Position numbers and translations under genes: made by a program. A model generated the notes under the pieces. It was not told the DNA's origin. It searched no databases and saw only the letters and a program-made list of their open reading frames with translations. A DNA stretch of 64,000 bases from Anaerolineales bacterium (GTDB lineage: Bacteria; Chloroflexota; Anaerolineae; JAAEKA01), in NCBI GenBank assembly GCA_020634615.1, contig JACKBI010000009.1, positions 124,001 to 188,000 on the forward strand, given 5' to 3'. Position 1 is the first letter of the stretch. Every line of letters starts with the position of its first letter. This document shows, one piece after another, positions 8,842 to 16,808 of this stretch.

Positions 8842-11790
8842 ATGAGTGTAGCCGGTTTTGAGCTTGTCGAAGAAAGACACATCCCCGAAATCAACTCACT
8901 GGCCCGCCGCTATCGTCACATCAAAACCGGCGCGCGCCTGCTGTCAATCGAAAACGACGACGAAAACAAACTGTTTTGCATTGCTTTCGCCACGCCGCCT
9001 GAGGACTCCACCGGCCTGCCGCACATTCTGGAGCACTCGGTCCTCTGCGGCTCCGAGACCTACCCGGTCAAGGAGCCGTTCAAAGAACTGCGCAAAGGCT
9101 CGCTGAACACCTTTCTCAACGCGTTCACCGGCCCCGACCGCACCATGTACCCGGTGGCTAGCCAAAATCGCCAGGACTTCTACAATCTCGTCAGCGTCTA
9201 TCTCGACGCCGTTTTCAAGCCATTCCTAACGCGCGAGACGCTGCAAAACCAGGGGTGGCACTATGAGACCGACGGCCCCGACGCGCCGTTGACCTACAAA
9301 GGTGTCGTCTTCAACGAGATGAAAGGCGTCTATTCCTCGCCCGACAGCTTGATTGGCCGCTTCACCCAGCAGTCGCTCTTCCCCGACACCATCTACAGCC
9401 TCGATTCCGGCGGCGATCCCGCGGTCATCCCTGACCTGACCTACGAGCAGTTCCGCAGCTTCCACCGGCGCACCTACCATCCCTCCAACGCCACGATCAT
9501 CTTCTACGGCGACGATCACTCGGACGAGCGGTTGCAGATGGTGGATGCGTATCTGAGCGAATTCGAACCTGGCTCGGCCGCGCCAGAGGTTGTCATCCAG
9601 CCGCGGCTGTCTGAAACGCGCCGCTTCCTGCATGGGTACGATGCCGGGCCCGCCGGCGAAGCCAATGGAACGGCGGGCAGCAACGGCGGCGATCCGAAAC
9701 GCAGCTACGTGACCATCAACTGGCTGCTCAATGAGGTCACCGATGTAGACACGACGCTCGCTCTGCAGGTGTTGTCGCACGCGCTGGTTGGTACCCAGGC
9801 ATCGCCGTTGCGCAAGGCGCTGATCGACTCCGGTCTCGGCGACGACTTGACCGGTGGCGGCTATGGTCCGCACTACCGCCAGGCCATTTTTTCCACCGGG
9901 CTGAAGGGCATTGCTGCCGGCGACGCCGATAAAGTGGAGGCGCTTGTGCTGGACACGCTGGCAGCGCTGGCCGCGGGCGGCATCGATCCCGACATGCTGG
10001 CAGCGTCGCTGAACACGGTCGAGTTCCAACTGCGCGAAGCCAACACCGGTCCGTTTCCGCGCGGCCTGATGTATGCCATGAGCGCGATACAGCTCTGGCA
10101 GCACGGCGGCGACCCGCTGGACGGGCTGGAATTCGAGGAGCAACTGAGCAGCGTCAAGCAACACCTGGCCGACAACCCCCGCTACTTCGAGTCGCTGATC
10201 GAGACGCATCTGCTGAACAACAGCCACCGCACTGTGGTGCTCCTGCAGCCCGACCCAACCGCGCGCGAGCAGGCTGAGGCAGCCGAGCGCGCCCGGCTGG
10301 ACGGTGCCCGTGCCGCGATGAACGAGGCAGAGGTCGAAGAGGTGCTGGCGACCATGCAACGGCTCAAGGCGGAGCAGGATCGTCCCGACTCGCCCGCGGC
10401 CGTGGCTGCCATCCCGACGCTGACGCTGGCCGACCTGGAGCGCGCGGTGCGGCGCATCCCGATTGCCACCAGCGAAATCGCCGGCGTGCCCGTGCTGACC
10501 CATGACATCTTCACCAACGGCATCGTCTACCTGGACCTGGCGTTTGACCTGCGCCGCTTGGAGCAGCACCTGCTGCCCTACGGCGAGCTGTTCGGCCGCC
10601 TGTTGCTGGGCATGGGCACCGAAAGCGAGGATTTCGTCAAACTGTCGCAGCGCATCGGACGCGAGACCGGCGGTATCGGTCGCTCCCTGCACGCCGTGAC
10701 TACCTTCGCCGGCCAGCCTTCGACGCGTCTCGTCCTGCGCGGCAAGGCAACGCTGGACAAAAGCCAGGCACTGCTGGACATCCTGCGCGATGTGCTGCTG
10801 ACGACTCGTCTGGACAATCAGGCCCGCTTCCGCCAGATCGTGCTGGAGGAAAAAGCCGGTCAGGAGGCCAGCCTGATCCCGGCCGGCCATCGGGTCGTGC
10901 TGGGCCGCCTGCGCGCCCGCTACAACGTCGCCGACTGGGTGGCGGAGCAGGCCGGCGGGATCGACTACCTGCGCTTCCTGCGCAGCCTGGCGGCGCGCAT
11001 CGACAGCGACTGGGCTGGCGTGCTGGCCGATCTGGAGGCGGTGCGCGCCGCTCTGATCAGCCGAGCCGGGCTATTGTGCAATGTGACGCTGCCTGCCGAC
11101 GAGGACGGGTTGCCTGCATTCCTGCCACAACTGGCCGGGCTGATAGAGACGCTGCCGACGGGTGCTGGCGAACTGGCGGTCTGGCAGCCCGCGCAGCCTG
11201 TCGCCCCCGAAGGGCTGACGATCCCGGCGCAGGTCAACTACGTCGGCAAGGCGGCCAGCCTCTACGACCTGGGCTACAAGCTGAACGGGGCGGCCTTTGT
11301 GACGGTTAAGTTCCTCGACAATACGTGGATGTGGGACCGGGTCCGGGTGCAGGGCGGCGCGTATGGCGGGTTCCTGGTCTTCGACAACCTGTCGGGCGTG
11401 CTGACATACGTGTCCTACCGCGACCCGAACCTGCTGAACACGCTGAAAACCTACGACGCGACGGCCAGCTATCTGCGCGAGGCGCCGCTGACGCAGAGCG
11501 ATGTGGATAAAATCATCATTGGCGTGATCGGGCAACTGGACAGCTACCAACTGCCGGACGCCAAGGGGTTCACGTCCATGGTTCGCCATCTGACCGGCTA
11601 CGACGACGACCTGCGCCAGCGGCTGCGGGACGAGGTGCTGGCGACCACTGTGGCGGACGTACGATCCTTCGCCGGTCTGCTGGACGAGGTGGCGCGTGCC
11701 GGTTCGGTAGCGGTGCTTGGATCAGCGCAGGCCATCGCCGCCGCCAACGACAGCCTCGATCCGCAACTGGTTGTGACGCCGGTGCTGTAA
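8842..11790 (+). CDS. M16C insulinase-family zinc metallopeptidase (presequence-protease type)
   Basis: 982 aa. The inverted zinc motif HXXEH is present as HILEH (residues 61-65), within GLPHILEHSVLCGS, which is typical of the PreP/Cym1 M16C subfamily. The length matches the single-chain, two-half architecture of this group (about 970-1000 aa), with the inactive second half from about 500. These enzymes degrade short unstructured peptides inside a closed chamber. There is no signal peptide, so it is likely cytoplasmic. The start at 8842 is fixed by AAAGGAGAG about ten bases upstream. The longer open frame to 8749 overlaps the promoter at 8781-8809 and is rejected. It stands alone; the following gene begins 118 bp downstream after a low-complexity inverted repeat. 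Confidence 0.93.
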   Translation: MSVAGFELVEERHIPEINSLARRYRHIKTGARLLSIENDDENKLFCIAFATPPEDSTGLPHILEHSVLCGSETYPVKEPFKELRKGSLNTFLNAFTGPDRTMYPVASQNRQDFYNLVSVYLDAVFKPFLTRETLQNQGWHYETDGPDAPLTYKGVVFNEMKGVYSSPDSLIGRFTQQSLFPDTIYSLDSGGDPAVIPDLTYEQFRSFHRRTYHPSNATIIFYGDDHSDERLQMVDAYLSEFEPGSAAPEVVIQPRLSETRRFLHGYDAGPAGEANGTAGSNGGDPKRSYVTINWLLNEVTDVDTTLALQVLSHALVGTQASPLRKALIDSGLGDDLTGGGYGPHYRQAIFSTGLKGIAAGDADKVEALVLDTLAALAAGGIDPDMLAASLNTVEFQLREANTGPFPRGLMYAMSAIQLWQHGGDPLDGLEFEEQLSSVKQHLADNPRYFESLIETHLLNNSHRTVVLLQPDPTAREQAEAAERARLDGARAAMNEAEVEEVLATMQRLKAEQDRPDSPAAVAAIPTLTLADLERAVRRIPIATSEIAGVPVLTHDIFTNGIVYLDLAFDLRRLEQHLLPYGELFGRLLLGMGTESEDFVKLSQRIGRETGGIGRSLHAVTTFAGQPSTRLVLRGKATLDKSQALLDILRDVLLTTRLDNQARFRQIVLEEKAGQEASLIPAGHRVVLGRLRARYNVADWVAEQAGGIDYLRFLRSLAARIDSDWAGVLADLEAVRAALISRAGLLCNVTLPADEDGLPAFLPQLAGLIETLPTGAGELAVWQPAQPVAPEGLTIPAQVNYVGKAASLYDLGYKLNGAAFVTVKFLDNTWMWDRVRVQGGAYGGFLVFDNLSGVLTYVSYRDPNLLNTLKTYDATASYLREAPLTQSDVDKIIIGVIGQLDSYQLPDAKGFTSMVRHLTGYDDDLRQRLRDEVLATTVADVRSFAGLLDEVARAGSVAVLGSAQAIAAANDSLDPQLVVTPVL

Positions 11791-11793
11791 TCT

Positions 11794-11886
11794 CCTACTC
11801 GTACTTGTACTCCTACTTGTACTCGTCCGGTTCTCTGCTCGATCTTTCGGAAAATTACGAGTACGAGGAAGAGTAGGAGTACGAGG
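11794..11886. repeat. Inverted repeat of TACTCG/TACTTG runs
   Basis: A run of TACTCGTACTTGTACTCC-like units at 11794-11825 is mirrored by ACGAGTACGAGGAAGAGTAGG-like units at 11856-11886, about 30 bp apart. It is an imperfect hairpin built from 6-bp periodic units. A short stretch of the same flavour (gtacgagtatgaggacgag) precedes the PfpI-like gene at about 41920-41940. Confidence 0.6.
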
Positions 11887-11908
11887 AATAGAGAATCGAG
11901 GTTATGCT

Positions 11909-12814
11909 ATGCCAACACTCAAACGCATCGGCGGCGGAGCGCTGATCATCATCTCCATCGCCAGCCTGCTGTTCAGCCTGGCGGCGCTGGCGGGGGTCTG
12001 GATCGTGCGCAAGCCGATCGCTGACACGATGACGGCCGGCCTGGCGCTGGCGTCGGATACGCTGGAGGTCACCGGCTACACGCTGGGCGTCGTCGACGAC
12101 GGCCTGGCATCCGCCGGCGACCTGGTGGCCAGCACGCAGCGCACCGTCGACTCGCTGGCGACGACGCTGGACAGCACCACACCGGCGCTGCAAACGGTCG
12201 GCGATCTGGTCGGCACGGGCGTACCGGCGGCGTTGACGGCCGCCAACGCGACCATCCGCACCGCGCAGAAGAGCGCCGAAACCGTGGACGGCGTGCTGAC
12301 CATCCTGTCGCAGTTGCCGCTGCTGAACATCGCCTACAGCCCCGAGGTGCCGCTGTCACAGGCGCTGAACGACATCAGCGTCAGCCTGGAGAGCCTGCCG
12401 GCCGGGTTGGAGCAGCTGGGCGAGCAGGTGACCGAGTCGGTCAGCAACCTGCCAACCCTGGCCAGCGCGACCCGTGACCTGGGCGCGGCGGTGGGTGACG
12501 TCAACACGACCCTGAACGACTCGCGGCTGGCCGTTCAGGAATACCAGGCGCTGGTGCTGCGCTACAAAGCGGTCGTCGATTTTGTGCGGGACGCGACCCC
12601 GATTATCACGTTCATCTTCCCGTTGCTGCTTTCGCTGCTGATCTTCTGGATCATGGTCGTGCAGGTATCGACCGCCAGACGGGGATGGGAGTGGCTGCGC
12701 GGCGAGCCAGTGCCCGTGGCGCCGGCCACCGCCATGCCTCCTCTGGAAGCCTTGCCTCCGGCCGGCCAGCCCGACGCTGCCCAGATTGCAGCGCCGGTGG
12801 AGCGAACCGTTTAA
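11909..12814 (+). CDS. Membrane protein with two TM segments and a long extracytoplasmic helical region
   Basis: 301 aa. TM1 is at about residues 8-32 (very hydrophobic) and TM2 at about 230-252. Between them lie about 195 residues rich in Ala, Leu, Thr, Ser and Asp with heptad-like spacing (VDDGLASAGDLVASTQRTVD...), which suggests a coiled-coil stalk. The C-terminal 45 residues are Pro/Ala-rich and probably cytoplasmic. No enzymatic motif is seen. Similar proteins carry no named function. It lies 20 bp before the promoter of the amino-acid binding protein gene, so it may be transcribed separately. The ATG at 11909 follows GAGG by about eight bases. Confidence 0.7.
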   Translation: MPTLKRIGGGALIIISIASLLFSLAALAGVWIVRKPIADTMTAGLALASDTLEVTGYTLGVVDDGLASAGDLVASTQRTVDSLATTLDSTTPALQTVGDLVGTGVPAALTAANATIRTAQKSAETVDGVLTILSQLPLLNIAYSPEVPLSQALNDISVSLESLPAGLEQLGEQVTESVSNLPTLASATRDLGAAVGDVNTTLNDSRLAVQEYQALVLRYKAVVDFVRDATPIITFIFPLLLSLLIFWIMVVQVSTARRGWEWLRGEPVPVAPATAMPPLEALPPAGQPDAAQIAAPVERTV

Positions 12815-12839
12815 CGAAAATCAGCCCGCGGCGTATAAT
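12810..12839 (+). promoter_or_regulatory. Promoter of the amino-acid ABC transporter operon
   Basis: TTTAAC (12810-12815) and a consensus TATAAT (12834-12839) are separated by 18 bp and lie 71 bp before the binding-protein ATG. The -35 element overlaps the stop codon of the preceding membrane-protein gene. Confidence 0.55.
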
Positions 12840-12910
12840 AGCCGGCGGAGCACTTGGGCGCCTCACGCGGTGCCAGCCACTCTCACAAGTTGGAAAAGGA
12901 GACCCCAACC

Positions 12911-14557
12911 ATGCAACACAAACTCTCTGCCTTGATCGCAGTGTTGATTCTTGCCTTGCTGGCTGCAGCCTGCGCGACGGCGCCTGCCACAGCGCCGACA
13001 ACCGAGCCGGTCGCGGCCACTGAAGCATCGGCCGACCAGCCTGCCGCGGTTGAGCCGACAGAGCCCGCTGCCCAACCTGTCGCCACCGACGGCGCCTTGC
13101 CTGACCTGGGCGGACGAACCGTCGTCGCGGTGACCGGCAACGACTACGTGCCGCTGAACTACATCGACCCCCAGACCGGCGAGGCTGTTGGCTGGGAATA
13201 TGACGCAATCAACGAGGCCTGTCGCCGCTTGAACTGCGTCGTTGACTGGCAGGTGACCGCCTGGGACACCATGATCTCCGCCATTCGCGAAGGCCAGTTC
13301 GATATCGGCATGGACGGCATCACCATCAACGACGAGCGCAAACAACAGGTCGACTTTTCCGATCCGTATATGGTGTCGCAGCAGTTCATGCTGGTGCGCG
13401 CCGAGGAGGATCGCTTCACGAATTCGGCCGAATTCGCAGCTGATCCCGATCTGCTGATCGGCTCACAGGCCGGCACCACCAACTTCTATACCGGTGTCTA
13501 CGAAGTGCTGGACGGCGACGAAGCGAATCCGCGGATCAAGCTGTTCGAAACCTTCGGCGCGGCCGTGCAAGCGCTGCTCAACGGCGATGTGGACATGGTG
13601 CTGATGGATGCGGCATCGACGCGCGGCTACATCGGCGCGAACCCCAACGAACTGAAGACCATAGGCGAGCCGCTGGGCACCGAAGAGTTCGGCTTCATCT
13701 TCACACCGGGCAGCGACCTGACGGCGCCGTTCAATGCAGCCATTGCCGACATGAAAAAGGACGGCTATCTGGGGTATCTCAACTACCGTTGGTTCTTTGT
13801 CACCAACCCGGCCGGCGATGACATCTACGACACGTTGCCCGACCTCGGTGGGCGTGAGATCGTCGCAGTTACTGAAAACGCCTACACTCCGCTGAACTTC
13901 GTCGATCCCAAGACAGGCGAGGCGGTGGGCTGGGAATACGACGCCGTCAACGAGATCTGCCAGCGCATCAACTGCACCGTCAACTGGAACGTTACCGCTT
14001 GGGATACCATGATTTCAGCCGTGCGCGAGGGCCAGTTCGACATCGGCATGGACGGCATCACCATCACCGACGAACGCAACGAACAGGTCGATTTCTCCGA
14101 TCCCTACCTGCGCTCTGAGCAATTCATGCTGGTGCGGGCCGATGAGGATCGTTTCGACACCGCCGAGGCCTTCGCGGCCGACCCTGAACTGCTGATTGGC
14201 TCGCAGGCAGGTACGACCAACTTCTACGCAGCTGTCTACAACGTACTGGACGGCGACGAAGCCAACCCGCGCATCAAGCTGTTCGACACCTTCGGCGCTT
14301 CGGTGCAGGCGCTGCTGAACGGCGACGTGGACATGGTGCTGACCGACGCCGCTTCCAGCAAAGGCTATATCGGCGCCAACCCCGACAAACTCAAGGTCGT
14401 CGGCGGGCCGCTGGCCAGCGAAGACTTCGGCTTCATCTTCACGCCGGGCAGCGATCTGGTAGCGCCCGTCAACGCCGCCATCGCTTCGATGGAAGAAGAC
14501 GGTTTTCTGGATCACCTGAACACCAAGTGGTTCTTCGTTTATCAACCGGGACAGTAA
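12911..14557 (+). CDS. Amino-acid ABC transporter binding lipoprotein with two tandem SBP_bac_3 domains
   Basis: 548 aa. A lipoprotein signal (LLAAAC, Cys21) and an acidic/Thr-Pro-rich linker are followed by two periplasmic-binding-protein family 3 domains, starting at residues 63 and 309. Both begin LPDLGGR and repeat the same landmarks (GEAVGWEYDA, TAWDTMISA, EGQFDIGMDGITI, LIGSQAGTTNFY, FGFIFTPGSDL). The period is exactly 246 codons (738 bp), and by eye roughly three quarters of residues are identical. The single-domain family norm is about 250-280 aa, so this is a recent internal duplication. Family 3 domains bind polar amino acids. The permease gene follows 221 bp downstream; no ATPase gene is present. 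The start at 12911 is set by AAAAGGAGA. Confidence 0.92.
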   Translation: MQHKLSALIAVLILALLAAACATAPATAPTTEPVAATEASADQPAAVEPTEPAAQPVATDGALPDLGGRTVVAVTGNDYVPLNYIDPQTGEAVGWEYDAINEACRRLNCVVDWQVTAWDTMISAIREGQFDIGMDGITINDERKQQVDFSDPYMVSQQFMLVRAEEDRFTNSAEFAADPDLLIGSQAGTTNFYTGVYEVLDGDEANPRIKLFETFGAAVQALLNGDVDMVLMDAASTRGYIGANPNELKTIGEPLGTEEFGFIFTPGSDLTAPFNAAIADMKKDGYLGYLNYRWFFVTNPAGDDIYDTLPDLGGREIVAVTENAYTPLNFVDPKTGEAVGWEYDAVNEICQRINCTVNWNVTAWDTMISAVREGQFDIGMDGITITDERNEQVDFSDPYLRSEQFMLVRADEDRFDTAEAFAADPELLIGSQAGTTNFYAAVYNVLDGDEANPRIKLFDTFGASVQALLNGDVDMVLTDAASSKGYIGANPDKLKVVGGPLASEDFGFIFTPGSDLVAPVNAAIASMEEDGFLDHLNTKWFFVYQPGQ

Positions 14558-14559
14558 GC

Positions 14560-14620
14560 TTGTAGTAGGCGATTTATCGCCGTCGCGCTCACAGAACGGC
14601 GATAAATCGCCTACTACGAA
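14560..14620. repeat. GTAGTAG-type nested palindrome, copy 2
   Basis: TTGTAGTAGGCGATTTATCG at 14560-14579 pairs with CGATAAATCGCCTACTACGA at 14600-14619. Each arm itself contains a small hairpin (GGCGATTTATCGCC and its complement). The inner stem sequence differs from copies 1, 3 and 4 but pairing is kept in both arms. It sits 3 bp after the stop of the binding-protein gene. Confidence 0.85.
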
Positions 14621-14644
14621 CCTGGCGCGACTTGACAGATGGAA

Positions 14645-14690
14645 CAGCAGGACTGGCAGCGCTTCGCGCGAAGCGCTGCCAGTCCTGCTG
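14645..14690. repeat. 46-bp perfect palindrome
   Basis: Bases 14645-14667 (CAGCAGGACTGGCAGCGCTT...) and 14668-14690 are exact reverse complements with no spacer, giving 23 bp per arm. It lies between the binding protein and permease genes, directly before a duplicated ribosome-site/start segment. Confidence 0.9.
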
Positions 14691-14707
14691 CATAAGGAAA
14701 TGGACCA

Positions 14708-14782
14708 ATGAGCAACGCTGACCACTGTCGGCTGAGCCCGTCGAAGCCGACGGCGCGCTTGCATAAGGAGAACGACCAATGA
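14708..14782 (+). CDS. 24-codon leader ORF overlapping the permease start
   Basis: ATG at 14708 and TGA at 14780-14782; the TGA overlaps the permease ATG (14779-14781) as ATGA. The segment 14689-14722 (GCATAAGGAAATGGACCAAT...) is a near copy of 14763-14796 (GCATAAGGAGAACGACCAAT...), including the AAGGA ribosome site and the first codons, ATGAGCRACGCTGACC. The ORF therefore arose by duplication of the permease start region. Ribosomes starting at the first copy would terminate on the permease start, so it could couple translation. It has no recognisable protein content and may be a duplication by-product. Confidence 0.4.
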   Translation: MSNADHCRLSPSKPTARLHKENDQ

Positions 14783-15663
14783 GCGACGCTGACCTGCAAG
14801 CCAGCACTGTGCCGGTGATTCCCAATGGCCGGGCGGGGACGCGCGGCATGGCCCGCGTGCCATTCTGGCTGATCGCGGCGATGATCCTTGGCCTTGTTTT
14901 CCTGGCCTTTATGCTCACCGACGCAGATTACCGCGTGATTCTGGCGGCGGTTTCGAAGGGCATCGGCGTGACCATCCGCGTCTCGCTCATTGCCTACGCC
15001 ATCGCGTTGGTTTTTGGGTTGATCATCGGTCTTGGACGCGTGTCCAGCCATCGGATAATCAACGAGATCGCCACGTTTTACGTCGAGATCGTGCGCGGCG
15101 TGCCGATGCTGGTGCTGCTCTATTACATCGTCTTTGCCGGCGCGCCCGGGCTGATCAGCGCGATCAACTGGATCGGGACGGGGATGCGCAACGCGGGCAT
15201 CGTGCCTGGCCTCGGCGACAGCCTGGCGAACATGAATGTGCGCAACATCGACTTCACCATCCGGGTCATTCTGGCGTTGTGCATCGGCTACAGCGCGTTC
15301 CTGGCTGAGATCTTCCGCGGCGGCATCCAGTCCATCGAGCGCGGCCAGATGGAGGCTGCCCGCTCGCTGGGCATGAGCTATCCCCAGGCCATGCGCCACG
15401 TCATTCTGCCGCAGGCCATTCGCCGGGTGCTGCCCCCCCTGGGCAACGACTTTATCGCGATGCTGAAGGACTCGTCGCTGGTGTCGGTGATGGGCGTGGC
15501 CGACATCACCTATCAGGGCAAGGTCTATTCTGCCAGTACCTTCCAGTTCTTCGAGACCTACAACGTGGTGGGGTATCTCTATCTGGTGATGACCATCAGC
15601 CTCGCCCTGCTGCTGCGTTACCTGGAGCGCCGCATGCCGCAGCACAGCGGCGCGTCGCACTGA
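14779..15663 (+). CDS. Polar amino-acid ABC transporter permease
   Basis: 294 aa. After about 30 polar residues there are roughly five membrane spans and the His/Glu/Gln-type permease signature. The N-terminal family motif region reads KGIGVTIRVSLIAY, and the EAA loop is EAARSLGMSYPQAMRHVILPQA (about 193-214), which docks on the ATPase. It works with the tandem binding lipoprotein encoded upstream. The ATPase (GlnQ/GlnL type) must be encoded elsewhere, because the next gene is on the other strand. The ATG at 14779 has AAGGAGAA upstream and overlaps the TGA of a 24-codon ORF. The N-terminal cytoplasmic extension is longer than in E. coli homologues. Confidence 0.93.
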   Translation: MSDADLQASTVPVIPNGRAGTRGMARVPFWLIAAMILGLVFLAFMLTDADYRVILAAVSKGIGVTIRVSLIAYAIALVFGLIIGLGRVSSHRIINEIATFYVEIVRGVPMLVLLYYIVFAGAPGLISAINWIGTGMRNAGIVPGLGDSLANMNVRNIDFTIRVILALCIGYSAFLAEIFRGGIQSIERGQMEAARSLGMSYPQAMRHVILPQAIRRVLPPLGNDFIAMLKDSSLVSVMGVADITYQGKVYSASTFQFFETYNVVGYLYLVMTISLALLLRYLERRMPQHSGASH

Positions 15664-15679
15664 CGCGTCGGATGGAAGG

Positions 15680-16744
15680 TCACAAACCACCGCCAAACAC
15701 TGTCCACGCGATGAACGCGCCGTAGGCGGCGACCAGCACCCAGCCTTCCTTGCGGCTCAACAGCTTGCCGGTAAACAGGAAGACAAAGAGCAACACGACG
15801 GTGAACCCCAGGATCAGCGCTGACGACCAGAGGTCCTCAGTGCCGATGAAGATCTTTTCCTTCAACAGAACCAGCGCCAGCAGCCACGGCAAACCAAGTC
15901 CCACCAGAATGTCGAAGATGTTGGAACCCACCGCATTGGCAATGGCCATCGAGCCGCGTCCCTGGCGCGCCACGATGACCGACGCGAACAGGTCGGGTAC
16001 CGACGTTCCGGCCGCCAGCAACGTCAGCGCGACGATCACGGGCGGAATGTGCAGCGCGTCTGCAAACACGACTGCCATCTCCACCAGCACGTAGCTGATC
16101 AGACCGATCAGCGCGATGGACACGAAAAACGCCCGGATGTAGCTCTTGCGTGCATCCCCGGTTAGCAGTCCGATCACGCGGGCAACGAAGGCAGTGATGC
16201 GGAAGTAGATGCCTGATCGTGTCTCCTCCTCGTGGATTTCGGCCTCGACCAGATCCACCAGGTGGTCCTCTTCCTGGACCATGTTGTTCCAGCGGATCAG
16301 TATCAGCAAATAGATTGCATACAGGCCAAGGAAGCCCAGCGTTTCGGGCAGACTCACTGTGCCGTCGGAGATCGCGAACAGCAGCAGGATAATACACGCC
16401 ACGTACATAGTCATGTCGCGTACTGCCGATGGCCAAGAAACTTTCGCCGGGCGAACGATGGCCGACGCACCGGTGATGATCAGGATGTTGAACACAGCCG
16501 ATCCCACGATGGTGCCGATACCGACGTCGCTGTGAGCGCCGCCGGCGGTGAAAAGCGCCAGCAACGCGATGGCCAGCTCAGGCGCCGAAGACCCCATTGC
16601 CATCAACGACGCGCCCGCCACGGTGGACGGCAGATTGAGGCGTTTTGAGATCTGATCCAGGCTGACGATGAAGTACTCGTCAGTGATGATGGCCAACAGA
16701 TAGATGGCCACGACCATCACAAGAAAGCTGCCAAGGGCTACCAT
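15680..16744 (-). CDS. Calcium/sodium (CaCA family) antiporter
   Basis: 354 aa and about ten membrane spans. The two internal repeats each carry the alpha-motif with the ion-binding acidic residue: GSSAPELAIALLAL (about 52-65) and AGTSVPDLFASVIVARQG (about 247-264). A central acidic cytoplasmic loop (QEEDHLVDLVEAEIHEEE, about 156-173) separates the halves, as in YrbG-type exchangers. It exports Ca2+ in exchange for Na+ or H+ across the inner membrane. It lies downstream of pheT on the same strand but is separated from it by a terminator (16763-16803), so it probably has its own expression. The ATG is at 16742-16744. Confidence 0.92.
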   Translation of the reverse strand: MVALGSFLVMVVAIYLLAIITDEYFIVSLDQISKRLNLPSTVAGASLMAMGSSAPELAIALLALFTAGGAHSDVGIGTIVGSAVFNILIITGASAIVRPAKVSWPSAVRDMTMYVACIILLLFAISDGTVSLPETLGFLGLYAIYLLILIRWNNMVQEEDHLVDLVEAEIHEEETRSGIYFRITAFVARVIGLLTGDARKSYIRAFFVSIALIGLISYVLVEMAVVFADALHIPPVIVALTLLAAGTSVPDLFASVIVARQGRGSMAIANAVGSNIFDILVGLGLPWLLALVLLKEKIFIGTEDLWSSALILGFTVVLLFVFLFTGKLLSRKEGWVLVAAYGAFIAWTVFGGGL

Positions 16745-16762
16745 TATAGGGGGCCTCGTTTC

Positions 16763-16803
16763 GAGAAAAAGAGGTGCCGGAGAATTTCACAACTCCCCGG
16801 CAC
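16763..16803 (-). terminator. Rho-independent terminator of pheST
   Basis: On the minus strand GTGCCGGGGAG and CTCCGGCAC form a stem (16774-16803) followed by CTCTTTTTCTC (to 16763). It lies 5 bp after the pheT stop codon. Confidence 0.85.
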
Positions 16804-16808
16804 TTGAA

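Noticed and set aside
9226..10890. 554-codon open frame on the minus strand
   Set aside because: It lies entirely antisense to the M16C peptidase, whose motifs are certain. High G+C makes long antisense frames common here, and the translation is Arg/Gln/Ala-rich without domain features.
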